64,000 bases of DNA from Bacillus sp. EB106-08-02-XG196 (GCF_013396335.1 NZ_JABWSY010000015.1:108830-172829); one strand, 5' to 3'. Positions 34,282 through 42,849 are shown, counted from the first letter of the stretch. Notes: generated by a model from the letters alone, not told the origin. Translations and numbers: made by a program.

Positions 34282-35471
34282 AATTTCACTTCTTCCTTCA
34301 TGTTATAATCAAAGCAAACTTGATAAAGAGCAACAATTTCATCCTCTATTGGTACTTTTGGATTATTAGCAGGGCTTCCGCTAGCTAAAGCATCCTTCGC
34401 CATTTTATGAACTACTTGGTCCAATTCCTTTTTGTTAATCCCCCACTGCTTCATGTTTGGGATCTTTAATTGGACACACAGTTTTTTCACTTCTTTAACA
34501 AATGTCCTTGCAATTTCATTATTTGGAAGCCCTTTCAATTCAGGTTTAATAAAAAGACCAATTTGTGCTAGTTTATCTACACATTCCTCTTGACTAAACT
34601 CTAATACTGCAGGCAAAAGCATGGCATTGGAAACTCCATGCGGAACATGAAAAAGAGCACCTATCGGTCTTGACATACCATGAACTAAGCATACAGATGC
34701 GTTAGAAAAAGCAATCCCTGCCTTCCAAGCTCCCAAAGACATCTTTTCTCTTGCTTCAATGTCTGATCCGTTATCATACGCCTGCTGGATACTTTCAAAG
34801 ATTAATTGAATAGCAGAAAGAGCTAGCGTATCAGTAAATGGGTGTGAGCGACGGGAAATATATGCCTCAATGGCATGTGTAAGTGCATCAACACCAGTAG
34901 CAGCGGTTACATGTTTTGGTGATGAAATGGTAAGTAATGGATCTACAATCGAAACATCTGGCAAAAGGGCAGGCTGTTTGATCATCATTTTTACATCATT
35001 TTTTGTATCCGTTATGACTGTAACATCTGTTGCTTCTGACCCAGTCCCCGCAGTAGTTGGTATAGCAATTAGGGGCACCGATCCGTTTTTTGCTATTCTT
35101 TTGTTTCCAGAATAATCGCTGATTTCGCCCCCATTTTTAGCAAGAACCGCAACTGCTTTTGCAGCATCAATACAACTTCCGCCTCCTAATGCAATAATAA
35201 GATCACACTCAGCTTGTCGATATACATAAAGAGCCTCGCGTACATACACGTCCGTTGGCTCTGTTTCCACATCCAAGTATGTTGCGTAGGTTACCCCAGA
35301 TTGATTCAACAAATCCTTGCATCGATCAACATAGCCTAAATCATTCATAATCTTATCGCTAATGATCAGGGCCTTAGTTCCTTGATCACATGATGCTTCT
35401 CCGACCTTTTGAAAAGAATCTCTTCCATAAAATGTGGCTTTTGGCATGTAAACACTAGAAAAGGAATGCAT
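34278..35471 (-). CDS. Iron-containing alcohol dehydrogenase (group III)
   Basis: The 397-residue enzyme has the Fe-ADH fold. The NAD-binding GGGSCIDAAKAVAVL and the TTAGTGSEATDVTVI segment occupy the N-terminal half, and the metal ligands are expected in DALTHAIEAYIS, VHGMSRPIGALFHVPHG and nearby Asp. Proteins of this group oxidise 3-hydroxypropionate, 4-hydroxybutyrate, butanediols or glycerol. Between a 3-hydroxyacyl-CoA hydrolase and a semialdehyde dehydrogenase, it is the natural candidate to oxidise the released 3-hydroxy acid to a semialdehyde. Start codon is the ATG at 35471, with GGGGGAG upstream. Confidence 0.86.
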   Translation of the reverse strand: MHSFSSVYMPKATFYGRDSFQKVGEASCDQGTKALIISDKIMNDLGYVDRCKDLLNQSGVTYATYLDVETEPTDVYVREALYVYRQAECDLIIALGGGSCIDAAKAVAVLAKNGGEISDYSGNKRIAKNGSVPLIAIPTTAGTGSEATDVTVITDTKNDVKMMIKQPALLPDVSIVDPLLTISSPKHVTAATGVDALTHAIEAYISRRSHPFTDTLALSAIQLIFESIQQAYDNGSDIEAREKMSLGAWKAGIAFSNASVCLVHGMSRPIGALFHVPHGVSNAMLLPAVLEFSQEECVDKLAQIGLFIKPELKGLPNNEIARTFVKEVKKLCVQLKIPNMKQWGINKKELDQVVHKMAKDALASGSPANNPKVPIEDEIVALYQVCFDYNMKEEVKL

Positions 35472-35493
35472 TCTATACTCCCCCTACTCATTT

Positions 35494-36612
35494 TTAAAAT
35501 TTATGGATAGTCTTATCATCCAATTTATCAAGTGCAATAAAGACTTCTTCATTCCGATCCCATCGAAAATAAGAAAGGATATCCCCCATTCCCAATTTAT
35601 CTAAACTAGGATACCTCCATTTAGGTGATCGGTCTTTATCTACTAAAACAGACCTTACACCTTCATAAAAATCATCGTTATCCATAAAATTCATACTTAA
35701 GGCAAACTCCATTTTAAAACAATCCGCAAGTGTTTTTTCTTTACCTTCCAATAATTGAATTAGAGTAACTTTTAACGAGATGGGAGATTTTGATAACAGA
35801 ATCTCTTTCACTTCCTTAGCCCAATGATCATCATTATCCATTGTAATGCTGTAATCTATTGAAGCGAGAATTTTCTCCATCGTGTCAAATTGAAAATGCT
35901 GTTTGATTTTTTCCTGTGAAAATGAAAGCGACGACAAATTCATCTCACATGGTTTGTAATATTTTTCTATTAAATTATTAAGCTCAGTTTTCGCTCCTAA
36001 TAATGTCCATTTTTTTGATAGTATTTCTGAAATTAATGCGGGCCAATCTGCACTACTTATATAATAATCTGCGGCACCTGTGTATAGCACATCCTCTGCC
36101 TTCATGATACTGGATGTTAATGCTAAGTAACGACCCGTGCAGCCTGGCATCTGATTTAGAAAATAACTTGCACCAACGTCTGGAAAAAATCCGATATTCA
36201 TTTCAGGCATTGCCCATTTTGTATTTTCGGTAACGATACGATGACTGCCGCCAATGGAGAGACCAACCCCTCCGCCCATCACAATTCCGTCCATATAGAC
36301 CAGCACGGGCTTAGAGTAGCGATGGATCATCAAATCCATTTGATATTCAATGGAAAAGAATTCAGCTGCTACTTCCTTTCCATTTTTATCTTTCAAATCA
36401 TAGAAAGCCCGCATATCACCACCGGCGCAAAGTCCTTTCTTCCCTTCCCCTGTAATGCAGACGAAAGCAACTTCTGGGTCCTCTTGCCAGTTCTGTAATT
36501 GTTCATATATGATTTTTACCATCTCTACATTTAATGAGTTAAGAACCTTTGGACGATTTAGTCGAATGAAGCCAACATTATTTACTATCTCGGTAAGAAC
36601 ACTTGAATCCAC
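35494..36612 (-). CDS. 3-hydroxyisobutyryl-CoA hydrolase family (crotonase fold)
   Basis: The product, about 372 residues, is of the HIBCH/ECH_2 family, which hydrolyses 3-hydroxyisobutyryl-CoA or 3-hydroxypropionyl-CoA to the free acid. Diagnostic segments are GLCAGGDMRAFYDL, YMDGIVMGGGVGLSIGGSHRIVTE and WAMPEMNIGFFPDVGASYFL; the Glu in PEMNIG is the likely catalytic residue, and the extra C-terminal 100 residues distinguish it from simple hydratases. The ribosome binding site AGGAG best suits the GTG at 36612, while a TTG at 36624 is in frame but immediately next to it. Confidence 0.85.
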   Translation of the reverse strand: MDSSVLTEIVNNVGFIRLNRPKVLNSLNVEMVKIIYEQLQNWQEDPEVAFVCITGEGKKGLCAGGDMRAFYDLKDKNGKEVAAEFFSIEYQMDLMIHRYSKPVLVYMDGIVMGGGVGLSIGGSHRIVTENTKWAMPEMNIGFFPDVGASYFLNQMPGCTGRYLALTSSIMKAEDVLYTGAADYYISSADWPALISEILSKKWTLLGAKTELNNLIEKYYKPCEMNLSSLSFSQEKIKQHFQFDTMEKILASIDYSITMDNDDHWAKEVKEILLSKSPISLKVTLIQLLEGKEKTLADCFKMEFALSMNFMDNDDFYEGVRSVLVDKDRSPKWRYPSLDKLGMGDILSYFRWDRNEEVFIALDKLDDKTIHKF

Positions 36613-36699
36613 TTTAATGAACAACTCCTATCATTTATTCCTATAGTTGCAGGAAGGAGCCGGTTCTCCTTAAACAGAAACACCTTCCTGCAAGACCTA

Positions 36700-38157
36700 T
36701 TAATAACGGGCAGTTAACATTTTCTTACGTGTATAAAAATTCACACCATCTTTTCCATTTGCATGGAGATCACCATAAAAGGAATCTTTATAACCTGAAA
36801 ACGGAAAAAATGCCATTGGCGCTGGTACTCCAAGGTTGACGCCAAGCATTCCAGCATCGATTTCATTACGGAAGGTACGAACAGCTTTCGCACTATCCGT
36901 ATACAGACAAGCACCATTAGCAAAATCAGATTGATTGGCAATTTCGATTGCTTCCTCAAGTGTTTCTACTCGTACAATAGAGAGAACAGGTGCAAAGATT
37001 TCATCCTTCCAAATTTGCATTTCGGGATTAACCTGATCAAAAATCGTCGGCCCAACGAAATAACCCCCTTCATCGACATGATCATTTCTTCCATCCCTTA
37101 TTAATTTTGCCCCTTCCTTTTCACCAATTTCAATATACTCTATGGTCCTTTCTTTATGGGAATCACGGATTACTGGTCCTAGAGATACACTTTTATCTAA
37201 CCCATTCCCCATTTTTATCTGATCCGCCGCTTTCTTTAATCTGCTTGTTAATTCATCGGCAATATCACCGACAGCTACAACTACCGAACAAGCCATACAG
37301 CGCTCCCCTGCTGAACCAAACGAAGCGCTAATAATATTATTAACCGCATTATCCAGATCTGCATCAGGCATAACAATGGAATGATTTTTTGCCCCGGCCA
37401 AGGCTTGAACACGCTTTCTATTTGCAGCAGCTTCTTTATACACATATTCAGCTACCGGCTGAGATCCCACAAATGAAACTGCTTTTATTTGTTTGTTTCT
37501 TAAAATACCATTTACAATTTCACGCGCACCATGCACGATATTTAATACTCCATCTGGCAGCCCAGCCTCGGAAAAAAGCTCGGCAAGACGGTTAGCTAAG
37601 ATAGGGGTTCTTTCTGAAGGTTTAAGGATAAAGGTATTTCCACATGCAATCGCAAGTGGAAACATCCAGCAAGGTACCATCATCGGGAAGTTAAAAGGGG
37701 TAATTCCCCCAACCACTCCTATTGGATACCGATACATACCAGACTCAATGCCGCTTGCAATATCTGGAAGTTGTTCACCCATCATCAATGTCGGTGCACC
37801 TGCAGCAAATTCTACACATTCAATTCCCCGCTGTACTTCACCATAAGCATCATCATATGTTTTTCCATTTTCTTGGGTAATTAGCTTCGCTAGATCCTCC
37901 CAATTTTCAATTAAAAGCTGCTGATATTTAAAAAGAATCCGTGCCCTGCGTGGTACAGGTGTTTTCCCCCAGCTTTTAAAAGCACTGCTGGCACTTTCAA
38001 CTGCTATTTCTAAATCTTTTTCTGTCGATAGTGGAACTTTTGCGATTACTTCCCCAGTAGCAGGATTAAAAACGAGCTCTACTTTACCTGTTTCAGACGG
38101 GACCCATTTACCACCAATATAATTCTTTAAGGTATTTGTTTCTGTCACAGTTTTCAT
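36700..38157 (-). CDS. mmsA: CoA-acylating (methyl)malonate-semialdehyde dehydrogenase
   Basis: The 485-residue aldehyde dehydrogenase matches the CoA-dependent MmsA/IolA/DddC type. The nucleophile is Cys in FGSAGERCMACSV; the general-base Glu of ordinary ALDHs is replaced (LAGAKNHSIVMPDAD), as is typical of the acylating group. It converts methylmalonate semialdehyde to propionyl-CoA or malonate semialdehyde to acetyl-CoA, with NAD+ and CoA and release of CO2. There is no inositol gene nearby, so the partner hydrolase and Fe-ADH suggest valine-type or 3-hydroxypropionate-type catabolism. The symbol is by family. Confidence 0.88.
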   Translation of the reverse strand: MKTVTETNTLKNYIGGKWVPSETGKVELVFNPATGEVIAKVPLSTEKDLEIAVESASSAFKSWGKTPVPRRARILFKYQQLLIENWEDLAKLITQENGKTYDDAYGEVQRGIECVEFAAGAPTLMMGEQLPDIASGIESGMYRYPIGVVGGITPFNFPMMVPCWMFPLAIACGNTFILKPSERTPILANRLAELFSEAGLPDGVLNIVHGAREIVNGILRNKQIKAVSFVGSQPVAEYVYKEAAANRKRVQALAGAKNHSIVMPDADLDNAVNNIISASFGSAGERCMACSVVVAVGDIADELTSRLKKAADQIKMGNGLDKSVSLGPVIRDSHKERTIEYIEIGEKEGAKLIRDGRNDHVDEGGYFVGPTIFDQVNPEMQIWKDEIFAPVLSIVRVETLEEAIEIANQSDFANGACLYTDSAKAVRTFRNEIDAGMLGVNLGVPAPMAFFPFSGYKDSFYGDLHANGKDGVNFYTRKKMLTARY

Positions 38158-38263
38158 TTTTTCAATCCCCTCACATTTATTAATCTACGATTAGGCACAA
38201 CGATTATAAAAACACACCTTAGAGATGGCTCTACCAATATTATTAAAAACAAAAAACTTTCCG

Positions 38264-39070
38264 TTATTTATCTATGAAGTTCGGTTTTCTTTTTTCAACG
38301 AAGGCCGTTACGCCTTCTTTCATATCATCTGTATTAAACAATTTCCCAAATAGGCCAGCTTCTAGATCCAATCCTTCTTCCAACTCCACCTTTGTACCTT
38401 TTGTCACCGCATAAAGTGCAGCGGCCACTGATTTTGCACTTCTTTCATTTGCAATTTTATTGGCAAGCTTAATGGCTTCATCCATTAGAAATTCACTTGG
38501 ACATGATCGATTTACTAGACCAATTCTCTCAGCCTCAGGTCCCTTGATAAAATCACCTGTTAATATTAGTTCTATGGCCTTGGCTTTATTCGTTAGTCTT
38601 GGTAACCGCTGTGTGCCACCGAATCCTGGGATAAGCCCTAAGTTTACCTCTGGCTGTCCCAACAATGCATCATCGGCAGCTATTCTCATATGACATGCCA
38701 TTGCTAATTCCAATCCTCCTCCTAAGCAAGCTCCATTTATTGCAGCAATAATGGGGATCTCCATCTTTTCAATTTCACTAAATAATGCCTGTGCTCTTTT
38801 AGCCATTTCTTCCCCGGTTTGAGAATTACCAATTGCAGGAACAAATTCCTTTATATCAGCTCCTGCAATAAAAAATTTCCCTTCACCCGAAATAATAACT
38901 ACTTTAATCCGACTATCCTCTTGGTTAATAAAGTGAATACATTCCTTTAAACCATTAATCGTATGCGAATTTAATGCATTAGCTGGAGGATTGTCTACAA
39001 AAATAAAAGCAATATTGTTTTCCACCTTTAATTTTACGTTTGAAAATTTTTTTCCCACTCCCACTGTCAT
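38264..39070 (-). CDS. Enoyl-CoA hydratase
   Basis: The 268-residue crotonase keeps the full hydratase active site: oxyanion-hole FIAGADIKEF, GACLGGGLELAMACH with the first catalytic Glu, and GQPEVNLGLIPGFGGTQRLPR with the second. It should add water to a 2-enoyl-CoA, for example acrylyl-, methacrylyl- or crotonyl-CoA. It is the first gene of the second operon, read from the -24/-12 promoter P3. ATG at 39070 has GGAG 9 bases upstream; a GTG at 39079 is in frame but overlaps the site. Confidence 0.88.
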   Translation of the reverse strand: MTVGVGKKFSNVKLKVENNIAFIFVDNPPANALNSHTINGLKECIHFINQEDSRIKVVIISGEGKFFIAGADIKEFVPAIGNSQTGEEMAKRAQALFSEIEKMEIPIIAAINGACLGGGLELAMACHMRIAADDALLGQPEVNLGLIPGFGGTQRLPRLTNKAKAIELILTGDFIKGPEAERIGLVNRSCPSEFLMDEAIKLANKIANERSAKSVAAALYAVTKGTKVELEEGLDLEAGLFGKLFNTDDMKEGVTAFVEKRKPNFIDK

Positions 39071-39185
39071 TAAAACCACTCCTATTCTTTGAATATACTT
39101 ACTCTTTTTTACGCATCACTTAAGATCATTATGGTAAAAAGAATATCCTCCAAATAAATCTGGAAGATTATTATACTTATTTCTT

Positions 39186-39201
39186 TGCAAGTTTTATACC
39201 A
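39186..39201 (-). promoter_or_regulatory. Sigma-54 promoter P3 (hydratase-MmsA operon)
   Basis: The minus strand reads TGGTATAAAACTTGCA, with GG and GC 10 bases apart. The -24 element departs from consensus (TGGTAT for TGGCAC) but the -12 element is perfect. It lies about 115 bases before the hydratase ATG. Confidence 0.65.
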
Positions 39202-39262
39202 ACTAAGGAAGTGCAAAATACACGCAATAGTACAACTAATCTAGTTCTTCAATTCATTCAAA

Positions 39263-39281
39263 TTGACTTATTTTAAGTCAA
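39263..39281. promoter_or_regulatory. Candidate enhancer palindrome for P3
   Basis: TTGACTTATTTTAAGTCAA is a perfect 8-3-8 palindrome, 62-80 bases upstream of P3. Flanking AATTCA and TGAATTA half-sites resemble the repeats above P1 and P2. Confidence 0.45.
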
Positions 39282-39416
39282 CTTGAATTAAAAAAATCTA
39301 TGCTAAGAGTTCATCGAAGGGTGAGATTCAAATTCTCCTAATTCTTCCACCCTATGATAATTTGGGTAAGCACTTTTACAATATACTTTTGACAAAACAA
39401 ATAAGAAAGGTTTAGT

Positions 39417-39560
39417 AACTTTTGAAAGCCTACTGCGAGTAGACATCCTTCACTTGATAATCCCAATCCATTTACTTCAGTCTTTCACCGGTTGCATGTG
39501 CTGAAGTTAATAGGTAAAACGATTTAAGTCTTAAAGGCTTTACCATAATGTTAGAGTAGA
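39417..39560 (-). pseudogene. Remnant of a DUF3291 gene
   Basis: This stretch aligns with about 40625-40805, inside the intact DUF3291 gene, in the same orientation: AAAGCCT, AGACATCCTT, ATCCATTT, TGTGCTGA, TAGGTAAAACGAT and AAGGCTTT-CCATA are shared, with an internal deletion and many changes. No reading frame survives. Confidence 0.6.
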
Positions 39561-39572
39561 TGCCATTAGCTG

Positions 39573-40504
39573 TTCACAATACTGTAACAACTTCTCACAA
39601 ATCACCCTGTCCTTTTGAACCCTATTTCCATATATAGAGGGTAGAAAAGGTGGTGCATTTTTTTGAATTTGAAATCTGGCAGAATTGAAGGGTTTGAAGA
39701 GTATTCCCAGTTTAAAAGTGTGAAAGAGTTTAACACATATGTGGAGATGTGGTTAGCGGTGAAGAAGCATGAGTTCTCGAAGGGTGAGCTTGTCGGATTA
39801 AAACGTCTGCTTCGTTTTTCTGCAAAAGTTCCTGGGGTTTGTAATGCAAAGATTGGGACTCTGTTAAAAGCAATTAATGAAGAATATCAAGGGAACGGAA
39901 TCTCCCGCTCTACTTTTAAACGGATGATCATCAAAGCGAAGGATTTAGGAATCCTCACGATCTATGAAGCAGAACGAAAAAATGGTTCACAGTCTTCAAA
40001 CCTTTATAGCTTTAATCGTTTCCCACAATGTGAACCACCCAAGGCAAAAAAATTGTACCAGCCTAAAGAAACTAATAATCTTTTAAAAACTAATAAACAA
40101 AAGAGTAATAAACGTAACGAAGCGCGTATTGAACTCGATCACACTTTTGTTAGTGATAAAGTTCCACAAGCATTTATCCAGCTTGTAAAATACTTCTTCT
40201 CTGATGCGAAAACAATTGAAGAATACTGGCATATGGTACAAATTGCTGCATTTCGATTTGAATGTGACCAGCACGCAGGGGACGTTCTCACTCTCATCAT
40301 TCAATCCTTTAAGCAGCTTATCTGTAAACTGAAATCTACCAAAACCGTAGTAAAACCGATTGCCTTCTTTTACGGAATTGTCACCAACAAATTAAAAGAA
40401 ATCTTTCTTCATCAATTATTTGAAGTTCGTGAAAGTAAGCCGATACACTTTGTGCTCCAATCAGGCGAGGTCATGTACTATGATTGGCTACATAGTGAAT
40501 CATA
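39573..40504 (+). repeat. Right direct copy of HTH-gene unit
   Basis: It is the partner of 15155-16088 in the same orientation, nearly identical through the promoter region and the first 600 coding bases and more diverged towards the end. Confidence 0.85.
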
Positions 40505-40505
40505 A
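39663..40505 (+). CDS. HTH domain protein, intact copy
   Basis: The 280-residue protein starts at TTG (AAAGGTGG about 10 bases upstream). The N-terminal 125 residues contain a winged-helix-like region (SKGELVGLKRLLRFS, GISRSTFKRMIIKAKDLGIL), like the replication- or plasmid-type HTH proteins found in several copies in Bacillus genomes. A Lys/Asn-rich linker (about 130-155) and a mostly helical C-terminal part follow. A decayed copy lies at 15245. An ACCCT...AGGGT pair at 39619-39642 in front of the gene may be its own operator. Its function is not known to me; there is no transposase or integrase motif. Confidence 0.75.
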   Translation: MNLKSGRIEGFEEYSQFKSVKEFNTYVEMWLAVKKHEFSKGELVGLKRLLRFSAKVPGVCNAKIGTLLKAINEEYQGNGISRSTFKRMIIKAKDLGILTIYEAERKNGSQSSNLYSFNRFPQCEPPKAKKLYQPKETNNLLKTNKQKSNKRNEARIELDHTFVSDKVPQAFIQLVKYFFSDAKTIEEYWHMVQIAAFRFECDQHAGDVLTLIIQSFKQLICKLKSTKTVVKPIAFFYGIVTNKLKEIFLHQLFEVRESKPIHFVLQSGEVMYYDWLHSES

Positions 40506-40534
40506 TTTTGGGTTGTACTTTTTCACGAACCGCG

Positions 40535-41002
40535 CTACTTAATTACATACTTCTCACCTTTTTCATCAAAAGTGTGCTTAAAGTCAAACGCAAAAGAAGT
40601 GGGGCCATGCTTTAAATAAAAGTTATATCTTTTAAAAGCCTCCTGCCAAGAGACATCCTTAACCTTCTCTGTCCACCATACAACATATGAAAGGTGTTTC
40701 TCTGGATAAGACTCTATCCATTTGCTCCTATCTCTCATGGCTTGGCTGTGCTGACCTGAGTAGGAAAAACGATATAGGCCATGAAGGCTTTTCCATACAG
40801 TCAGTGTAAGAACGGGGAAACCATCCCCTTTTTTAGCTTCCTCGGGGATAGCGACTCCAAAAGGGGAAAACTCCTCTATTAGCTGCCCTGTTTTAGCAGC
40901 CTGTCGCATTACTTGGTGTCCCACTTCATAAAACTCACGAGATGCCGGGTGATCATAATGATGTTTAAGCATGCCCACCGTATAAATCGAAACGAAAGCC
41001 AT
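40535..41002 (-). CDS. DUF3291 domain protein
   Basis: The 155-residue soluble protein belongs to the DUF3291 family, with VGMLKHHYDHPASREFYEVGHQVM and LTVWKSLHGLYRFSYSGQHSQAMRDR as typical parts; the dimeric ferredoxin-like fold recalls monooxygenases, but its reaction is unknown. GGAGGGATACAT precedes the ATG. A dead fragment of a related gene is found 1 kb away, on the other side of the HTH gene. Confidence 0.75.
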   Translation of the reverse strand: MAFVSIYTVGMLKHHYDHPASREFYEVGHQVMRQAAKTGQLIEEFSPFGVAIPEEAKKGDGFPVLTLTVWKSLHGLYRFSYSGQHSQAMRDRSKWIESYPEKHLSYVVWWTEKVKDVSWQEAFKRYNFYLKHGPTSFAFDFKHTFDEKGEKYVIK

Positions 41003-41031
41003 ATGTATCCCTCCATTTAAAGACCATCGAA

Positions 41032-41096
41032 GACCATCGGGACGGTTCTTTTGGTCTTTTTTCTATCAAATGACCGTGAGAACCGTCCCTGTGGTC
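41032..41096. repeat. Paired GACC...GGTC dispersed repeat (hairpin)
   Basis: Two arms in inverted orientation, GACCATCGGGACGGTTCTT and GACCGTGAGAACCGTCCC, each about 25 bp, enclose a 15-base T-rich spacer. The whole can fold as a long stem. It lies between two divergent genes. Confidence 0.85.
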
Positions 41097-41199
41097 CATG
41101 TGGTATTCCACTTTTAAATTTACAATAAATTCTACACAGTCAATTAACTCTTCCTATGTTATTATATAATAGTTGATTTTTTTCAGGAGGAAACCTTTC

Positions 41200-42300
41200 A
41201 TGTTTGATGTGAATACATCCTTTATTAAAGAACAAGGTGAGATGATAAAGTCTCCCATATGTAACATCGATCTACAATATGATGAATTGTCTTCTTTTAT
41301 ACAAGACAATGGAGGAAATCATGCTTCTCATTTGATTTTCTTAAAAGATAAAGAGATTTTTTGGACGAAAGAGCGAGATGTACTTATTGTATATAAACGC
41401 ATTGCAAATAAATTAATGGTTTTAGGTGATCCAATTGGAGCTGAAGCAAAAATTCAGGAATCCATAAAAGATTTCTGTGAATATAGCAAAAGCAAAGGCT
41501 TTAAACCTGTTTTCTATCAAATAAGTCCACAGTATATGCACTTTTATCATGATTCAGGTTTTCGCTTCCTCAAGGTTGGTGAAGTGGGGTTAGTGAATCT
41601 CCAACAATTTTCTTTAGAAGGAAAACAAGGAGCAAAATTACGAACAAAATTGAATAAATTTACGCGAAATTCTTTTACAGTTAGCGTAGTCCACCCCCCT
41701 TATTCAACTCACATGCTTTCCGAATTAAAGCTTATTTCCGATTCCTGGTTAGGCAGTCAGAAGGAAAAAGGGTTTTCAGTCGTCTCTTTTAGCAAAGAAT
41801 ATGTTTCGCGTTTCCCTATCGCACTTTTACACAACCCTGCAGGTGAACCCATTGCCTTTGCTACGTTAGCAACTGATCATAAAAATACGGTTACCATTGA
41901 CCTGATGAGAAAATATTCAGATACCCCTTATGGAACCATGGATGTATTATTTATTCATATTTTTCAGTGGGCAAAAAACAACGGATATCAAAACTGCAGT
42001 TTAGGTATGTCTCCATTATCAAATGTAGGAAACTGCAAACATTCATTTACAGGTGAAAAACTAATTCGCCTAGCCTACCTTTACGGGAATTCCTTCTACA
42101 ATTTTAAAGGTCTAAAAGAATTTAAAAGTAAATTTACCACCGAATGGGAACCAAAATATTTAGCTTACAAAAAAACCTTTCTGCCGGTAACTTTTGGACA
42201 ACTGCTTTTTTTGATCAACTATAAACGTAGTTTAATAGATCATAAGAAAAGAAAAAATAATTCTATTAAAAATGCTATCACAAAATGGCGTTTTGAATGA
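41200..42300 (+). CDS. MprF C-terminal-like protein (DUF2156, GNAT fold)
   Basis: The 366-residue protein matches the phosphatidylglycerol lysyltransferase C-terminal (DUF2156) domain, a double GNAT fold, without the membrane flippase half of MprF. Conserved parts are RIANKLMVLGDPIG, FYQISPQYMHFYHDSGFRFLKVGE and DVLFIHIFQWAKNNGYQNCSLGMSPL. It might transfer an aminoacyl group to a lipid or other acceptor; no membrane segment is clear. AGGAGG 8 bases before the ATG fixes the start, and TATAAT at 41165-41170 may be its -10 element. GtrA-like protein follows 18 bases later in the same operon. Confidence 0.8.
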   Translation: MFDVNTSFIKEQGEMIKSPICNIDLQYDELSSFIQDNGGNHASHLIFLKDKEIFWTKERDVLIVYKRIANKLMVLGDPIGAEAKIQESIKDFCEYSKSKGFKPVFYQISPQYMHFYHDSGFRFLKVGEVGLVNLQQFSLEGKQGAKLRTKLNKFTRNSFTVSVVHPPYSTHMLSELKLISDSWLGSQKEKGFSVVSFSKEYVSRFPIALLHNPAGEPIAFATLATDHKNTVTIDLMRKYSDTPYGTMDVLFIHIFQWAKNNGYQNCSLGMSPLSNVGNCKHSFTGEKLIRLAYLYGNSFYNFKGLKEFKSKFTTEWEPKYLAYKKTFLPVTFGQLLFLINYKRSLIDHKKRKNNSIKNAITKWRFE

Positions 42301-42318
42301 CCATAATGAGAGGCTTTA

Positions 42319-42711
42319 ATGATGCTCGTAAACGTAAGTAAAGATCTATTTCTTAAATTTATTAAATACAGTATTGTGGGCTGCTTAAGCGTGCTCATTT
42401 ATTTTCTGTCTGTTTTCGTTTTGGTTGAACTTTTTGACAAAGATCCTATTTTCGCATCAACACTTTCCTTTATCATCATGACTTACATCTCATTTCTATT
42501 AAACAAAAAGTATACCTTTGGCAGCAACTTCTCCTACAATCAATTGTGGCGTTTTCTCGTTGTTTCTGCCATTGGTTTCACCTTAAATTTTGGTATCATG
42601 TATCTAGTAGTAAGTATCCTTTCACTTCACTATGTAATCGGTGAGCTAATCACAACATTGATCATTCCCATCATCAACTTCATATTGAATAACTATTGGA
42701 CATTTAAATAG
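42319..42711 (+). CDS. GtrA-family membrane protein
   Basis: The 130-residue protein has four membrane helices and the GtrA signature: FIKYSIVGCLSVLIYF, FLLNKKYTF, FLVVSAIGFTLNFGIMY and the final NFILNNYWTFK. GtrA proteins help move lipid-linked sugars across the membrane or take part in cell-surface polysaccharide synthesis. It follows the MprF-like gene closely, with GAGAGG upstream, and a strong terminator ends the unit. No glycosyltransferase is next to it. Confidence 0.87.
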   Translation: MMLVNVSKDLFLKFIKYSIVGCLSVLIYFLSVFVLVELFDKDPIFASTLSFIIMTYISFLLNKKYTFGSNFSYNQLWRFLVVSAIGFTLNFGIMYLVVSILSLHYVIGELITTLIIPIINFILNNYWTFK

Positions 42712-42716
42712 TAGGA

Positions 42717-42748
42717 AAAAGTGTCAGGCCGTGGTGCCTGACACTTTT
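42717..42748 (+). terminator. Terminator after GtrA gene (GTGTCAGGC palindrome)
   Basis: AAAAGTGTCAGGC pairs with GCCTGACACTTTT around 6 bases, 6 bases after the stop codon. The same palindrome type, with GTGCCAGG arms, recurs at 62449-62493. Confidence 0.9.
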
Positions 42749-42849
42749 ATTTAGATAAAAATAATTAATTGGTTGGATAATACCAGGCAATTTCCCCTGC
42801 TTATTCAAATAAAGATATTTGTTTAGGTCCATCTTAATAAAATAAAACA

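Larger units (their letters stand above)
39071..39572. other. Upstream region of second catabolic operon
   Basis: About 500 bases without an intact gene. It holds promoter P3, a candidate enhancer palindrome, and a degraded DUF3291 fragment (39417-39560) just before the right HTH-gene copy. Confidence 0.6.

Noticed and set aside
15155..40504. Composite transposon
   Set aside because: The flanking genes have no transposase or integrase motif, and no terminal inverted repeats or target duplications were seen.
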